Origin: Rhodocyclaceae bacterium
GTDB lineage: Bacteria > Pseudomonadota > Gammaproteobacteria > Burkholderiales > Rhodocyclaceae
Length of the DNA: 64,000 nt
Assembly (NCBI GenBank): GCA_016791105.1
Contig: JAEUNM010000006.1
Span: forward strand, 1-64,000
Reading direction: 5' to 3'
Shown here: positions 9,126 through 19,395 of the stretch, one piece after another
Layout of the letters: the number at the start of each line of letters is the position of its first letter
Position numbering within the stretch: the stretch's first letter is position 1
Made by a program: the position numbers and the translations under genes
Notes under the pieces: model-generated
What the model was told of the DNA's origin: nothing
Database searches by the model: none
What the model saw: only the letters and a program-made list of their open reading frames with translations

Positions 9126-9150
9126 GAGGCACGGCTGCTGGCCATGCCTC
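9126..9150. terminator. Stem-loop between convergent genes
   Basis: GAGGCA (9126-9131) pairs with TGCCTC (9145-9150), with additional GGC/GCC pairing towards the loop. It lies in the 53-bp gap between the converging isochorismatase and YcxB-like genes and could serve both. No strong T tract is seen. Confidence 0.4.
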
Positions 9151-9169
9151 TCGTGTCACGCCGCTTCCA

Positions 9170-9778
9170 TCAGTCGCGCTGGCCGCCGCGCCGCCGCGCG
9201 ACCGGCATGGTCAGCACCGAATTTGCAGCCTGCGGCGCTTCGTGCATCGGTTCGCTTTGGGCCATGGCGATATGTTCGCGCACCGTGGTCAGAAAGGCGT
9301 TCTTTTCCGCCATGTCATTGAAGGCGCTGTGCGGAATCGGGCAGAAGTTGAGGCCATTGATGCACAGCAGGACGCAGTCGCGTTCGTCGAAAATGTCGGC
9401 GACGGCGCTCCAGCGCGTGAAAACTTCGCTATCCGGGCCAAATTCGCGCAGACCCTCCGCTTCCACCTCGACGCCACGGGTGACACCGGGATAGCCGCTT
9501 TTTTCCACCAGCGCGCGCCGGTAGGCGAACTGGAACAGCAACTCCTTGCCGTGCAGCCCTAGCAGTACGAGGCCGATGCCGGCCGCCATCAAAATTCCTT
9601 GCGGTGAAGAATCCTGCAGCGCGCGTACCAGCAGCACGAGCAATAACAGGCTGATCCCGAGGGCGATCGTTCGCGCGAAGGCAATTCCTCTCACGCCGTG
9701 CAAAAAACGGCGCGATTGGCAGTGCAGCATCGAAGCAAACAGATCGTCCGAAAGGGTGAACTCGAATCGTTTGCGCAT
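9170..9778 (-). CDS. YcxB-like small membrane protein
   Basis: Starting at MRKRFEFTLS (ATG at 9778) gives 202 residues; the longer open frame upstream (to 9964) has no protein-like character. Two hydrophobic segments are visible (about residues 34-52 and 60-78), followed by a soluble C-terminal half of the type seen in YcxB-like proteins (FTRWSAVADIFDERDCVLL, then FCPIPHSAF). The function of this family is unknown. The gene stands alone on the minus strand, convergent to the hydrolase and divergent from the mla operon. Family assignment is moderate. Confidence 0.75.
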   Translation of the reverse strand: MRKRFEFTLSDDLFASMLHCQSRRFLHGVRGIAFARTIALGISLLLLVLLVRALQDSSPQGILMAAGIGLVLLGLHGKELLFQFAYRRALVEKSGYPGVTRGVEVEAEGLREFGPDSEVFTRWSAVADIFDERDCVLLCINGLNFCPIPHSAFNDMAEKNAFLTTVREHIAMAQSEPMHEAPQAANSVLTMPVARRRGGQRD

Positions 9779-9912
9779 GATTGAGATGTTCCGTCCGGAT
9801 GGATGTTGCTGCGCGGGTGGGCCATGTATTGCGCGGAAAGTGTGGGCGCCAGACGCTGCTTGTTGTAGGCCACGGCCAGGAAGCGCAGAGTGATTTGTGC
9901 GTTTTTGGGTGT

Positions 9913-9940
9913 ATTTTACTTCAATGCGTGTCCGGTGCAA
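9913..9940 (-). promoter_or_regulatory. Possible sigma-70 promoter for the YcxB-like gene
   Basis: On the minus strand TTGCAC (9940-9935) is followed after 16 nt by TAAAAT (9918-9913), a one-mismatch -10 box. The leader would be about 130 nt. The -35 match is poor, so confidence is low. Confidence 0.3.
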
Positions 9941-10070
9941 GGGGGCGGTCGTGAGCCTACGCACGCTGTGGCGTGCTGATGATGTTTTGCCGGTTCGTTA
10001 CGTCATCGGCCTTCCGGCCGCCTTTGGGACGATCTGGTAACATTCAAAACTTTGTCTTCGGGTATTCATC

Positions 10071-10880
10071 TTGTCTGCGGAACAGTTGGTCGAGGTCGAT
10101 GACGTCAGCTTTGCGTACGAACGCCGGCCGATTCTTACCGGCGTAAGCCTCAAAATTCCGCGCGGCAAGGTAATCGCCATCATGGGAGCCAGCGGTTGCG
10201 GTAAAACCACCTTGCTACGCCTGATCAGCGGTCAGGTCCGCCCTACCCGCGGTACGGTGCGGGTGGATGGTCAGGTGGTGCATGAACTTGATCGCGAAGG
10301 CTTGTATCGCCTGCGCCGCCGCATGGGCATGCTGTTTCAGTTTGGCGCCCTCTTTACCGATATGTCGGTATTCGACAACGTGGCTTTCCAGATCCGCGAA
10401 CACACGGATTTGCCGGCGGAATTGGTGCGCGATCTGGTCATGATGAAACTGCACGCGGTCGGACTGCGCGGTTCGCACGCGTTCATGCCGTCCGAACTGT
10501 CCGGCGGCATGGCGCGTCGCGTCGCGCTGGCACGCGCCATTGCGCTCGATCCCATGCTCATCATGTATGACGAACCGTTTACCGGGCTGGACCCGATATC
10601 CATGGGCGTGATCGGTCAGCTCGTGCGGGCGCTCAATGCGGCGCTGGGGGCAAGTTCCATCATCGTTACGCACGACGTGCAGGAAGCGCTACAACTTGTC
10701 GATTACGTTTATTTCGTGTCGGAAGGACGCATCGTGGCGGAAGGCACGGCGGACGAGGTGCGTGCGTCGCGCCATCCCTACGTGCATCAGTTCGTGTGGG
10801 CCGAGCCGGACGGGCCGGTGCCCTTCGATTATCCCGCGGCAGCATTCCGCGACGAATTGCTGAGGGCGCCGCATGTTTGA
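10071..10880 (+). CDS. mlaF: Phospholipid ABC transporter ATP-binding protein MlaF
   Basis: 269 residues. Walker A GASGCGKTT, ABC signature LSGGMARRVALARA, and Walker B LIMYDEPFTGLDP are all visible. It energises the MlaFEDB inner-membrane complex that moves glycerophospholipids between the inner membrane and the periplasmic carrier MlaC. The start is a TTG at 10071 with only a weak ribosome site; no upstream ATG exists in frame. It is the first gene of a long co-directional block and overlaps mlaE by 8 bp. Confidence 0.95.
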   Translation: MSAEQLVEVDDVSFAYERRPILTGVSLKIPRGKVIAIMGASGCGKTTLLRLISGQVRPTRGTVRVDGQVVHELDREGLYRLRRRMGMLFQFGALFTDMSVFDNVAFQIREHTDLPAELVRDLVMMKLHAVGLRGSHAFMPSELSGGMARRVALARAIALDPMLIMYDEPFTGLDPISMGVIGQLVRALNAALGASSIIVTHDVQEALQLVDYVYFVSEGRIVAEGTADEVRASRHPYVHQFVWAEPDGPVPFDYPAAAFRDELLRAPHV

Positions 10881-11667
10881 CGCCGTACTGCGCGGCCTGC
10901 GCCTGATCGGCCGCAACGTGATCGACCGCATCTGGCGCCTGGGCTATGCCAGCCGTTTTTTCGCCGCGGTGCTGATGCATTCGGGAACGGCGCTGCGGCG
11001 CTACAACCTGACCATACGCGAAATCTATTTCGCGGGCGTACTGTCGCTCATCATTATCAGCGTTTCGGGGCTATTCGTCGGCATGGTGCTGGGCCTGCAG
11101 GGCTATGACACTTTGCAGCGCTATGGCTCATCCGATTCGCTGGGGGTGCTGGTCGCGCTGTCGCTGGTGCGCGAACTGGGTCCGGTGGTGGCCGGGCTGC
11201 TGTTTGCCAGCCGGGCCGGATCCGCCATCACCGCGGAAATCGGACTCATGAAAGCGACGGAACAAATTACCGCCATGGAAATGATGGCGGTCGATCCGAT
11301 CGCCCGCGTTGTCGCGCCGCGTTTTTGGGGCGGCGTAATTTCGATGCCGCTGCTTGCGGCGCTTTTTTCCGCGCTGGGTGTATTCGGCGGCTGGCTGGTC
11401 GGCGTTGTACTGATCGGTGTCGATGACGGTTCGTTCTGGGCGCAAATGCAGGCGGCGGTGGATTTTCGCCAGGACATCGTCAATGGCGTGATCAAAAGTG
11501 CCGTATTCGGGATGGCCGTGGCGTGGATCGCCGTATTCGAAGGCTATGACGCCATCCCGACGGCCGAGGGCGTGTCGCGCGCGACAACGCGCACGGTCGT
11601 GACATCCTCACTTGCCATACTGGCGCTCGATTTTGTACTTACTGCATTCATGTTTCGGGGGATTTGA
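10873..11667 (+). CDS. mlaE: Phospholipid ABC transporter permease MlaE
   Basis: 264 residues with about five hydrophobic segments and the MlaE/permease signature LVRELGPVVAGLLFASRAGSAITAE split around residues 100-125. It forms the membrane core of the Mla complex with MlaF. The ATG lies inside the mlaF 3' end and its TGA overlaps the mlaD ATG, indicating translational coupling. Confidence 0.96.
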   Translation: MFDAVLRGLRLIGRNVIDRIWRLGYASRFFAAVLMHSGTALRRYNLTIREIYFAGVLSLIIISVSGLFVGMVLGLQGYDTLQRYGSSDSLGVLVALSLVRELGPVVAGLLFASRAGSAITAEIGLMKATEQITAMEMMAVDPIARVVAPRFWGGVISMPLLAALFSALGVFGGWLVGVVLIGVDDGSFWAQMQAAVDFRQDIVNGVIKSAVFGMAVAWIAVFEGYDAIPTAEGVSRATTRTVVTSSLAILALDFVLTAFMFRGI

Positions 11668-12164
11668 TGAACCGTGCCACGATCGACCTGTGGGTCGGCA
11701 TATTCGTCGCGCTGGGGCTGGCGGCGCTGTTGGTGCTGGCACTCAAGGTGGGCAACCTGGCGTCGGCCAATATTTCGGACACCTATACCGTGCAAGCCAA
11801 CTTTGCCAACATCGGCGGCCTCAAGGTGCGTGCGCCCGTCAAAAGCTCCGGCGTGGTGGTGGGGCGTGTCGCCGGGATTTCCTTTGATGCCAAGGAATAT
11901 CACGCTGTTGTAAGCTTGCAAATAGACCGCCGTTATGAATTCCCGCGCGATACCATCCCATCCATACTTACTTCAGGCTTGCTTGGTGAGCAATATATCG
12001 GCCTCGAAGTGGGCGGCGATCCCAAGGTATTGAAAGACGGCGATACCTTCAAGATCACTCAGTCGGCGGTCGTGCTCGAAAAGCTGATCAGCCAGTTCCT
12101 GTTCGACAAAGCCGCCGAAGGCGAGCCGAAAAAGCCTGCCGCGGCGGGAGCGGAAACAAAATGA
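11667..12164 (+). CDS. mlaD: MCE-domain substrate-binding protein MlaD
   Basis: 165 residues. An N-terminal membrane anchor (about residues 6-28) is followed by one MCE domain: TVQANFANIGGLKVRAPVK and later LLGEQYIGLEVGG. MlaD forms the hexameric periplasmic lipid pore on MlaFE. The ATG at 11667 overlaps the mlaE stop by one base; a TTG one codon earlier is less likely. The tail after the MCE domain is short, Lys/Ala-rich and hydrophilic. The mlaA ATG overlaps this stop (ATGA). Confidence 0.94.
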   Translation: MNRATIDLWVGIFVALGLAALLVLALKVGNLASANISDTYTVQANFANIGGLKVRAPVKSSGVVVGRVAGISFDAKEYHAVVSLQIDRRYEFPRDTIPSILTSGLLGEQYIGLEVGGDPKVLKDGDTFKITQSAVVLEKLISQFLFDKAAEGEPKKPAAAGAETK

Positions 12165-13024
12165 AACCCTCAAAAATCGCGAGCATTCTGGCCTTGGGCC
12201 TGTTGGCCGGATGTGCCAGTACCAATAACCCGCACGATCCTCTGGAAGGGTTCAACCGTGCCATGTTTTCGTTCAACGAAGGCGTGGATAAGGTTGCACT
12301 CAAGCCCATCGCCAAGGGCTACGACGCTGCCGTACCGCAACCGGTGCGGACCGGGGTTTCGAATGCCTTTTCCAACGTCGGCGATCTTTGGGTCGGCGTG
12401 AATGACCTGTTGCAGGGCAAGCCCGGCGCCGCGGCGACCGACCTGTTCCGCGTGCTCGTCAATTCCACCATAGGCATTCTGGGCCTGTTCGACGTCGCGA
12501 GCGAAATGGGGCTGGAAAAGCACAACGAAGATTTCGGGCAAACGCTGGGACGCTGGGGCGTCGGTTCGGGCGCCTATATCGTGCTGCCGTTTTTCGGGCC
12601 GCGCACGCTGCGCGACAGCCTTGGCCTGGGCGTGGACCTGTACGTGGATCCGGTTGCCAATCACGATCCGGTTGATGTGCGCAATAGCTTGCTGGCGCTG
12701 CGCGCAGTGAGCGATCGTGCCGAATTGCTGCCGCTCGATCGGACCATAGAAGAAGCATCCACGGACAAATATGCGTATGTGCGCGACGCCTATCTGCAGC
12801 GCCGCCGCAGCCTGATTTATGACGGCAACCCGCCGCGCGAAAAGCTCGACTACGGTGCGCCGTTGTACGTGTCCCCGCTCGCCATGAGCCCGGTGCAGGA
12901 TTTGCATCGCCTGGCCCTGGTGTCCCCCGGCGAGGTGATTGAACCCGAACCGGCAAGCGCGCACCAAACGGAAGCTGCTGTGCCGCTTGCCGCAGAGGCG
13001 GCGCCCCAAGCTGCGTCCGAATAA
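12161..13024 (+). CDS. mlaA: Outer-membrane lipoprotein MlaA (VacJ)
   Basis: 287 residues. A lipoprotein signal with lipobox LLAGC places Cys18 as the lipidated residue. The family signature DPLEGFNRAMFSFNE follows directly, then VLPFFGPRTLRDSLG. MlaA sits in the outer membrane and withdraws mislocalised phospholipids from the outer leaflet for MlaC. In E. coli mlaA is unlinked, whereas here it lies between mlaD and mlaC. It overlaps mlaD by 4 bp. The C-terminal ~40 residues are Ala/Glu-rich and probably disordered. Confidence 0.96.
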   Translation: MKPSKIASILALGLLAGCASTNNPHDPLEGFNRAMFSFNEGVDKVALKPIAKGYDAAVPQPVRTGVSNAFSNVGDLWVGVNDLLQGKPGAAATDLFRVLVNSTIGILGLFDVASEMGLEKHNEDFGQTLGRWGVGSGAYIVLPFFGPRTLRDSLGLGVDLYVDPVANHDPVDVRNSLLALRAVSDRAELLPLDRTIEEASTDKYAYVRDAYLQRRRSLIYDGNPPREKLDYGAPLYVSPLAMSPVQDLHRLALVSPGEVIEPEPASAHQTEAAVPLAAEAAPQAASE

Positions 13025-13042
13025 GATTCTCGCGGAGTTTTC

Positions 13043-13669
13043 ATGCTTAAACGTTTGTTATTTTGTCTCGCCTTGTGGGTCGGCCTGGTGCCGGCCGTCA
13101 TGTCCGCGCAGCAGTTGGCGCCGGACGAACTGGTGCGCAGTGTCGGCAACGAAGTGCTGTCCATCGTGCAGAAAGACCCTGATCTGGCCAGCGGCAACAG
13201 GAAAAAAGTGCTGCAACTGGTGGAAACGCGGGTGTTGCCGCACTTTGAATTCGGCCACATGACAGCGCTGGCTGTCGGCCGCGACTGGCGCCGCGCCACG
13301 CCGGACCAGCAAAAACAGCTCACCGACGAGTTCCGTACCCTGCTGGTGCGCACCTACTCGAATGCGTTCACGTCCTACCGCAACCAGACCATGGACGTGA
13401 AGCCGCTCAATGCGCAGGCTGGCGACACCGATGTGACGGTGCGCACGCTCATACGCGAATCCGGGCGTCAGCCGATCGCGATCGACTACAACCTCGAAAA
13501 GACCGATGGCGGCTGGAAGGTATATGACGTGGTGGTGGCCGGCGTAAGCCTGGTGACGAATTACCGCGAAACGTTCGCGGCCGAAGTGCGCAACAGCGGC
13601 ATAGACGGCCTGATCAAGTCGCTCGCTATGCGCAACAAGACCAACGAAGGCGCCGCCGCGGCCAAATGA
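13043..13669 (+). CDS. mlaC: Periplasmic phospholipid carrier MlaC
   Basis: 208 residues with a cleavable signal peptide ending near VMSAQQ. The fold signature is clear: FGHMTALAVGRDWRRATPDQ, then EFRTLLVRTYSNAF and VYDVVVAGVSLVTNYR. It ferries lipid between MlaA and MlaFEDB. It lies 18 bp after mlaA, and its TGA overlaps the mlaB ATG. Confidence 0.96.
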   Translation: MLKRLLFCLALWVGLVPAVMSAQQLAPDELVRSVGNEVLSIVQKDPDLASGNRKKVLQLVETRVLPHFEFGHMTALAVGRDWRRATPDQQKQLTDEFRTLLVRTYSNAFTSYRNQTMDVKPLNAQAGDTDVTVRTLIRESGRQPIAIDYNLEKTDGGWKVYDVVVAGVSLVTNYRETFAAEVRNSGIDGLIKSLAMRNKTNEGAAAAK

Positions 13670-13950
13670 TGCGCATTTCCGCTGGCCGTATGGAACTGGA
13701 AGGTCCAATGACCTTCGCGACGGCGCGCGCGTTGTCCGAACAAGGAGCGGCGGCGCTCGGGCCGGGCGCCTGTGTGATCGACCTCGCGGGCGTGAGCGAT
13801 ATTGATTCATCCGCGCTCGCAGTATTGTTTGCCTGGGCGCGTGCCGCGGCCAGCCGCGGTGGTTCGATTACCCTCGCCCATGTCCCCGCCAACCTGAGCA
13901 GCCTTGCCGAGTTGTACGGCGTCAGCGATTTGCTGCCGGCGGCTGCCTGA
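13666..13950 (+). CDS. mlaB: STAS-domain protein MlaB
   Basis: 94 residues, a single STAS domain with CVIDLAGVSDIDSSALAVLF, where the Asp-Ser-Ser element matches the region phosphorylated in anti-anti-sigma relatives. In the Mla complex MlaB binds MlaF and is needed for assembly. It overlaps mlaC by 4 bp (ATGA), which supports the MlaB assignment over a regulatory STAS protein. Confidence 0.92.
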   Translation: MMRISAGRMELEGPMTFATARALSEQGAAALGPGACVIDLAGVSDIDSSALAVLFAWARAAASRGGSITLAHVPANLSSLAELYGVSDLLPAAA

Positions 13951-13967
13951 ATTACCCGTCCCGCCTC

Positions 13968-14870
13968 ATGAACGCCGCGATACGCGTGCGCCAGGTGGCC
14001 AAGCGCTATGGCAAGGTGCAGGCGCTGGCCGGCGTCGATCTCGATGTCACCAGCGGCGAGTTCTTTGGCCTCCTGGGGCCCAATGGTGCCGGCAAAACCA
14101 CCCTGATTTCTGCGCTGGCAGGCTTGGTACGGCCGGACCAGGGCACGCTCGAAGTGATGGGCTACGACGTGATACGCCAGTATCGCGACGCGCGCCGCAA
14201 CCTCGGCGTGGTGCCGCAGGAGCTGGTGTTCGATCCGTTTTTCACCGTCCGCGAAACTTTGCGCCTGCAGTCCGGTTATTTCGGCATTCGCCACAACGAT
14301 GACTGGATAGACGAAATCCTCGCCCATCTCGACCTGACGCCCAAGGCGGATGCCAATATGCGCGCCCTGTCGGGTGGCATGAAGCGCCGCGTGCTGGTGG
14401 CTCAGGCCCTGGTGCACAGGCCGCCGGTGATCGTGCTCGACGAACCCACGGCAGGCGTGGACGTGGAATTGCGGCAGGGCCTGTGGCAATTCGTGCGGCG
14501 GCTCAATCAAGCCGGTCACACCATCGTGCTCACCACGCACTACCTCGAAGAAGCGGAAACCCTGTGCGGTCGTATCGCCATGATGAAAGCGGGCAGGGTC
14601 GTCGCGCTCGATACCACGGCCAATTTGCTGCGCCTGCATTCGCAGCACAGCCTGAAAATCCGTCTGGCGAATGCCGGGGCGCTACCTGAACGGCTGGCCG
14701 AACGGGCGAAATCGATTGCGCCGGGGCAATTTGTGCTGCCGCTCGAAAGTTACGACGAAATGGGCGGCATTTTTGCGGCACTGCAGGCGGCCGGGCTGAG
14801 CATCGACGATTTCGATCTGGCCAAACCCGATCTGGAAGACGTGTTCGTGGCCGTCATGGCGGGCGCGTGA
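13968..14870 (+). CDS. yadG: ABC-2 type transporter ATP-binding protein (YadG-like)
   Basis: 300 residues. Walker A GPNGAGKTT, signature LSGGMKRRVLVAQAL and Walker B VIVLDEPTAGVD are present, followed by an ABC-2-type C-terminal extension. It pairs with the permease 42 bp downstream. Substrate is unknown. The pair sits between mlaB and ibaG, and the linkage to cell-envelope genes suggests an envelope-related export role, which is inference. Confidence 0.93.
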   Translation: MNAAIRVRQVAKRYGKVQALAGVDLDVTSGEFFGLLGPNGAGKTTLISALAGLVRPDQGTLEVMGYDVIRQYRDARRNLGVVPQELVFDPFFTVRETLRLQSGYFGIRHNDDWIDEILAHLDLTPKADANMRALSGGMKRRVLVAQALVHRPPVIVLDEPTAGVDVELRQGLWQFVRRLNQAGHTIVLTTHYLEEAETLCGRIAMMKAGRVVALDTTANLLRLHSQHSLKIRLANAGALPERLAERAKSIAPGQFVLPLESYDEMGGIFAALQAAGLSIDDFDLAKPDLEDVFVAVMAGA

Positions 14871-14912
14871 GCATAAAGATAATCCCGGACCGACCGAGCC
14901 ACTGAATCCGCC

Positions 14913-15668
14913 ATGCATGGTTTTCGCACATTGCTGTACAAGGAAGTGCTGCGCTTCTGGAAGGTGGGTTTCCAGACTGTGGCTGCGCCGGTGCTCACCG
15001 CTCTGCTGTATCTGCTGGTGTTTTCGCACACGCTCGAACGTCAGGTCAGGGTGTATGAAAACCTGTCCTACACCTCGTTTCTGGTGCCCGGGCTCATCAT
15101 GATGAGCGTGCTGCAGAACGCATTCGCGAACAGTTCGTCGTCGCTCATACAGTCCAAGGTGACGGGAAACATCATTTTCGTGCTGCTGCCGCCGCTGTCG
15201 TACCGCGAATTTTTTTCCGCTTACGTGCTTGCCGCCGTGTTGCGCGGCGCGGTGGTTGGGTTCGGCGTGTGGCTGGGCACCTGCTGGATGGTTGATCTGC
15301 AATATGCCGCGCCCTGGTGGATCGTGGTATTCACCTTGCTGGGCGGCGGCATACTTGGCGCGTTGGGCGTGATCGCCGGCATATGGGCGGACAAATTCGA
15401 TCAGCTTGCGGCGTTCCAGAATTTCATTATCATGCCGCTCACTTTTCTGTCCGGCGTGTTTTTTTCCATCCATTCGCTGCCGGCCTTCTGGCACGGATTG
15501 TCGCGCGTGAACCCGGTGTTCTACATGATCGACGGGTTTCGCTATGGATTTTTCGGCCGTTCGGACGTGTCGCCCTGGATCAGTTTTGCCGTGACGGCCT
15601 GCTTCTTTCTGCTGCTGGCGGCCGCCACGCTCAGAATGCTGGCCAGGGGATATAAATTGCGCGGCTGA
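14913..15668 (+). CDS. yadH: ABC-2 type transporter permease (YadH-like)
   Basis: 251 residues with six predicted membrane segments and the ABC-2 motif PLTFLSGVFFSIHSLP followed by NPVFYMIDGFRYGFFG. It is the membrane partner of the preceding ATPase. No clear Shine-Dalgarno sequence precedes the ATG. Confidence 0.94.
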   Translation: MHGFRTLLYKEVLRFWKVGFQTVAAPVLTALLYLLVFSHTLERQVRVYENLSYTSFLVPGLIMMSVLQNAFANSSSSLIQSKVTGNIIFVLLPPLSYREFFSAYVLAAVLRGAVVGFGVWLGTCWMVDLQYAAPWWIVVFTLLGGGILGALGVIAGIWADKFDQLAAFQNFIIMPLTFLSGVFFSIHSLPAFWHGLSRVNPVFYMIDGFRYGFFGRSDVSPWISFAVTACFFLLLAAATLRMLARGYKLRG

Positions 15669-15699
15669 GCGCGCGATAGGTACAGGTTCAGAATTCACC

Positions 15700-17284
<1,585 letters not shown>

Positions 17285-17316
17285 GTGCGCCTGCCACGCT
17301 AAAATCAGTCGCTGCA

Positions 17317-17336
17317 GCGCCATGCAGGCATGGCGC
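17317..17336 (+). other. Stem-loop in the murA-hisG gap
   Basis: GCGCCATGC (17317-17325) and GCATGGCGC (17328-17336) are perfectly self-complementary; with a realistic 4-nt loop the stem is 8 bp. There is no T tract and no run of His codons, so it is not a classical his attenuator. It could mark the murA transcript end or a hisG leader structure. Confidence 0.35.
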
Positions 17337-17425
17337 GGCGCGCGCCGGACCAACTCGTTGTTGCAATCTGCCGGGGAACTGGCAGCCGTGCGGCGCGGCG
17401 CTTCACCCTACCCGAGGAATTTCAC

Positions 17426-18067
17426 TTGAATGGCATTACGCTGGCGCTGTCGAAAGGGCGCATTTTTACGGAAACCTTGCCGCTGCTGGCCGCGGCCGGC
17501 ATCGTGCCGACCGACGATCCGGAAACGTCCCGCAAACTGATCCTGGCGACCAATCGTCCGGACGTGCGCCTGGTGATCGTGCGCGCCAGCGATACCCCTA
17601 CCTACGTACAGCATGGCGCTGCCGATCTGGGGATTGCCGGCAAGGACGTGCTGCTCGAACACGGCGGCACCGGCCTGTATCAGCCGCTCGATCTGAAAAT
17701 TGCGCGTTGCCGCATGTGCGTCGCGGTGCCGGACGGCTTCGATTACGAAACCGCCGTGCGGCGCGGCGCGCGCCTGCGCGTTGCGACCAAGTACATCCGA
17801 ACCGCGCGCGAACATTTTGCGGTCAAAGGCGTGCATGTGGATTTGATCAAGCTGTACGGTTCCATGGAACTTGCCCCGCTGGTCGGTCTGGCCGATGCCA
17901 TCGTCGATCTGGTGAGTACCGGCGGTACTTTGAAAGCCAATCGCCTGGTCGCGGTGGAGGACATCATGCCCATCAGTTCGCGCCTGGTCGTGAATCAGGC
18001 CGCGCTAAAAATGAAGCGCGAAGTGCTGCAACCGATACTTGACGCTTTTGCGGGGGCGGTGGCGTGA
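17426..18067 (+). CDS. hisG: ATP phosphoribosyltransferase, short catalytic form
   Basis: 213 residues from the TTG at 17426 ([12 protein letters not shown]), which has CGAGGAA 7-8 nt upstream; the open frame reaches 17330 but the extra residues do not resemble HisG. The protein lacks the C-terminal regulatory domain of the long form (about 290 residues), so it should need HisZ as regulatory subunit. [12 protein letters not shown] and the PRPP-binding segment [12 protein letters not shown] are visible. First step of histidine synthesis. It overlaps hisD by 4 bp. hisZ is not in this window. Confidence 0.96.
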   Translation: MNGITLALSKGRIFTETLPLLAAAGIVPTDDPETSRKLILATNRPDVRLVIVRASDTPTYVQHGAADLGIAGKDVLLEHGGTGLYQPLDLKIARCRMCVAVPDGFDYETAVRRGARLRVATKYIRTAREHFAVKGVHVDLIKLYGSMELAPLVGLADAIVDLVSTGGTLKANRLVAVEDIMPISSRLVVNQAALKMKREVLQPILDAFAGAVA

Positions 18068-19395
18068 AGCCCGAGGCGGCTTTTCCCGGCGTGCGCGTGC
18101 TGGATGCGCAAAGTCCGGATTTTGGTGCCCAGCTCGATGCGCTGCTTGCGTTCGACGCCAGTACCGACGAAGGCATAGAGCAAACCGTCGCCGCCGTGCT
18201 GGCGGACGTGCGTGCGCGCGGCGATGCGGCGGTGCTTGATTACACGCGGCGGTTTGACAAGCTGGACGCCGCCAGCGTGGCCGAACTGGAACTGCCGCGC
18301 AGCCTGTTGAGCGAAGCACTCGACGGCCTGCCGGCGCAACGCCGTGCTGCGCTGGAACAAGCTGCGGCGCGCGTGCGCGCCTACCACGAGCGGCAGATTG
18401 CAACATCCTGGGAATACGCCGACACCAGCCCCGGCCTGGAAGGGACGCGCCTGGGCCAGATGGTGCAGCCGCTGGATCGTGTCGGCCTTTACGTGCCGGG
18501 CGGCCGCGCCGCCTATCCGTCTTCGGTGCTCATGAATGCCATTCCGGCCAAGGTGGCTGGCGTGGGCGAATTGATCATGGTGGTGCCGACGCCGCGCGGC
18601 GAGCGCAACCCGCTGGTGCTGGCGGCGGCGGCGGTAACCGGCGTGGACCGTGTATTCACCATAGGCGGCGCGCAGGCCGTGGCGGCATTGGCCTATGGCA
18701 CGGCCAGCATTCCGCAGGTGGACAAGATCGTCGGGCCCGGCAATGCTTACGTTGCCAGCGCCAAGCGGCGCGTATTCGGCACGGTGGGCATAGATATGGT
18801 GGCCGGCCCGTCCGAAGTGCTGATCATTTCGGATGGTCACGGCGATCCGGATTGGGTGGCCATGGACATGTTCGCCCAGGCCGAACACGACGAGTTGGCG
18901 CAGGCCCTGCTGCTATGTACGTCGGCTGACTTCATCGCTGCGGTGCAGGCCAGTATCGCCCGCCTGTTGCCGGAAATGCCGCGCGCGGCGGTGATAGGCG
19001 CATCGCTTGCCCGGCGCGGTGCGCTGATACGGGTGCCCAACCTCGATGCAGCCTGCCGCATCGCCAATCGCATTGCGCCGGAACACCTGGAAGTGTGCAC
19101 CGCCGCACCGCGCGATCTGTTGCCGCAACTCAAGCACGCCGGTGCGATTTTCCTCGGTCATTATTCCGTCGAGGCGCTGGGCGACTACTGCGCCGGCCCC
19201 AACCACGTGCTGCCCACCATGCGCAGCGCGCGGTTTTCCAGCCCGCTGGGCGTGTACGACTTCCAGAAGCGCAGCTCGGTGATAGACATTTCCGAAGCCG
19301 GCGCCCAGGTGCTGGGGCGTATCGCGGCCGAACTGGCGCTGGGCGAAGGCCTGCAGGCGCACGCGCGCTCCGCTTCGATGCGCATCAAATCATGA
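18064..19395 (+). CDS. hisD: Histidinol dehydrogenase
   Basis: 443 residues from a GTG that overlaps the hisG stop. It oxidises L-histidinol to L-histidine in two NAD-dependent steps. Signature segments are [23 protein letters not shown], split around residue 140-160, and the Zn/catalytic region [13 protein letters not shown]; the paired catalytic Glu-His lies in RIAPEHLEV. The stop overlaps the hisC ATG (ATGA). Confidence 0.97.
   Translation: MKPEAAFPGVRVLDAQSPDFGAQLDALLAFDASTDEGIEQTVAAVLADVRARGDAAVLDYTRRFDKLDAASVAELELPRSLLSEALDGLPAQRRAALEQAAARVRAYHERQIATSWEYADTSPGLEGTRLGQMVQPLDRVGLYVPGGRAAYPSSVLMNAIPAKVAGVGELIMVVPTPRGERNPLVLAAAAVTGVDRVFTIGGAQAVAALAYGTASIPQVDKIVGPGNAYVASAKRRVFGTVGIDMVAGPSEVLIISDGHGDPDWVAMDMFAQAEHDELAQALLLCTSADFIAAVQASIARLLPEMPRAAVIGASLARRGALIRVPNLDAACRIANRIAPEHLEVCTAAPRDLLPQLKHAGAIFLGHYSVEALGDYCAGPNHVLPTMRSARFSSPLGVYDFQKRSSVIDISEAGAQVLGRIAAELALGEGLQAHARSASMRIKS

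Noticed and set aside
17285-17425. Histidine-operon leader peptide attenuator
   Set aside because: There is no run of His codons and no terminator with T tract; only a plain hairpin is present.
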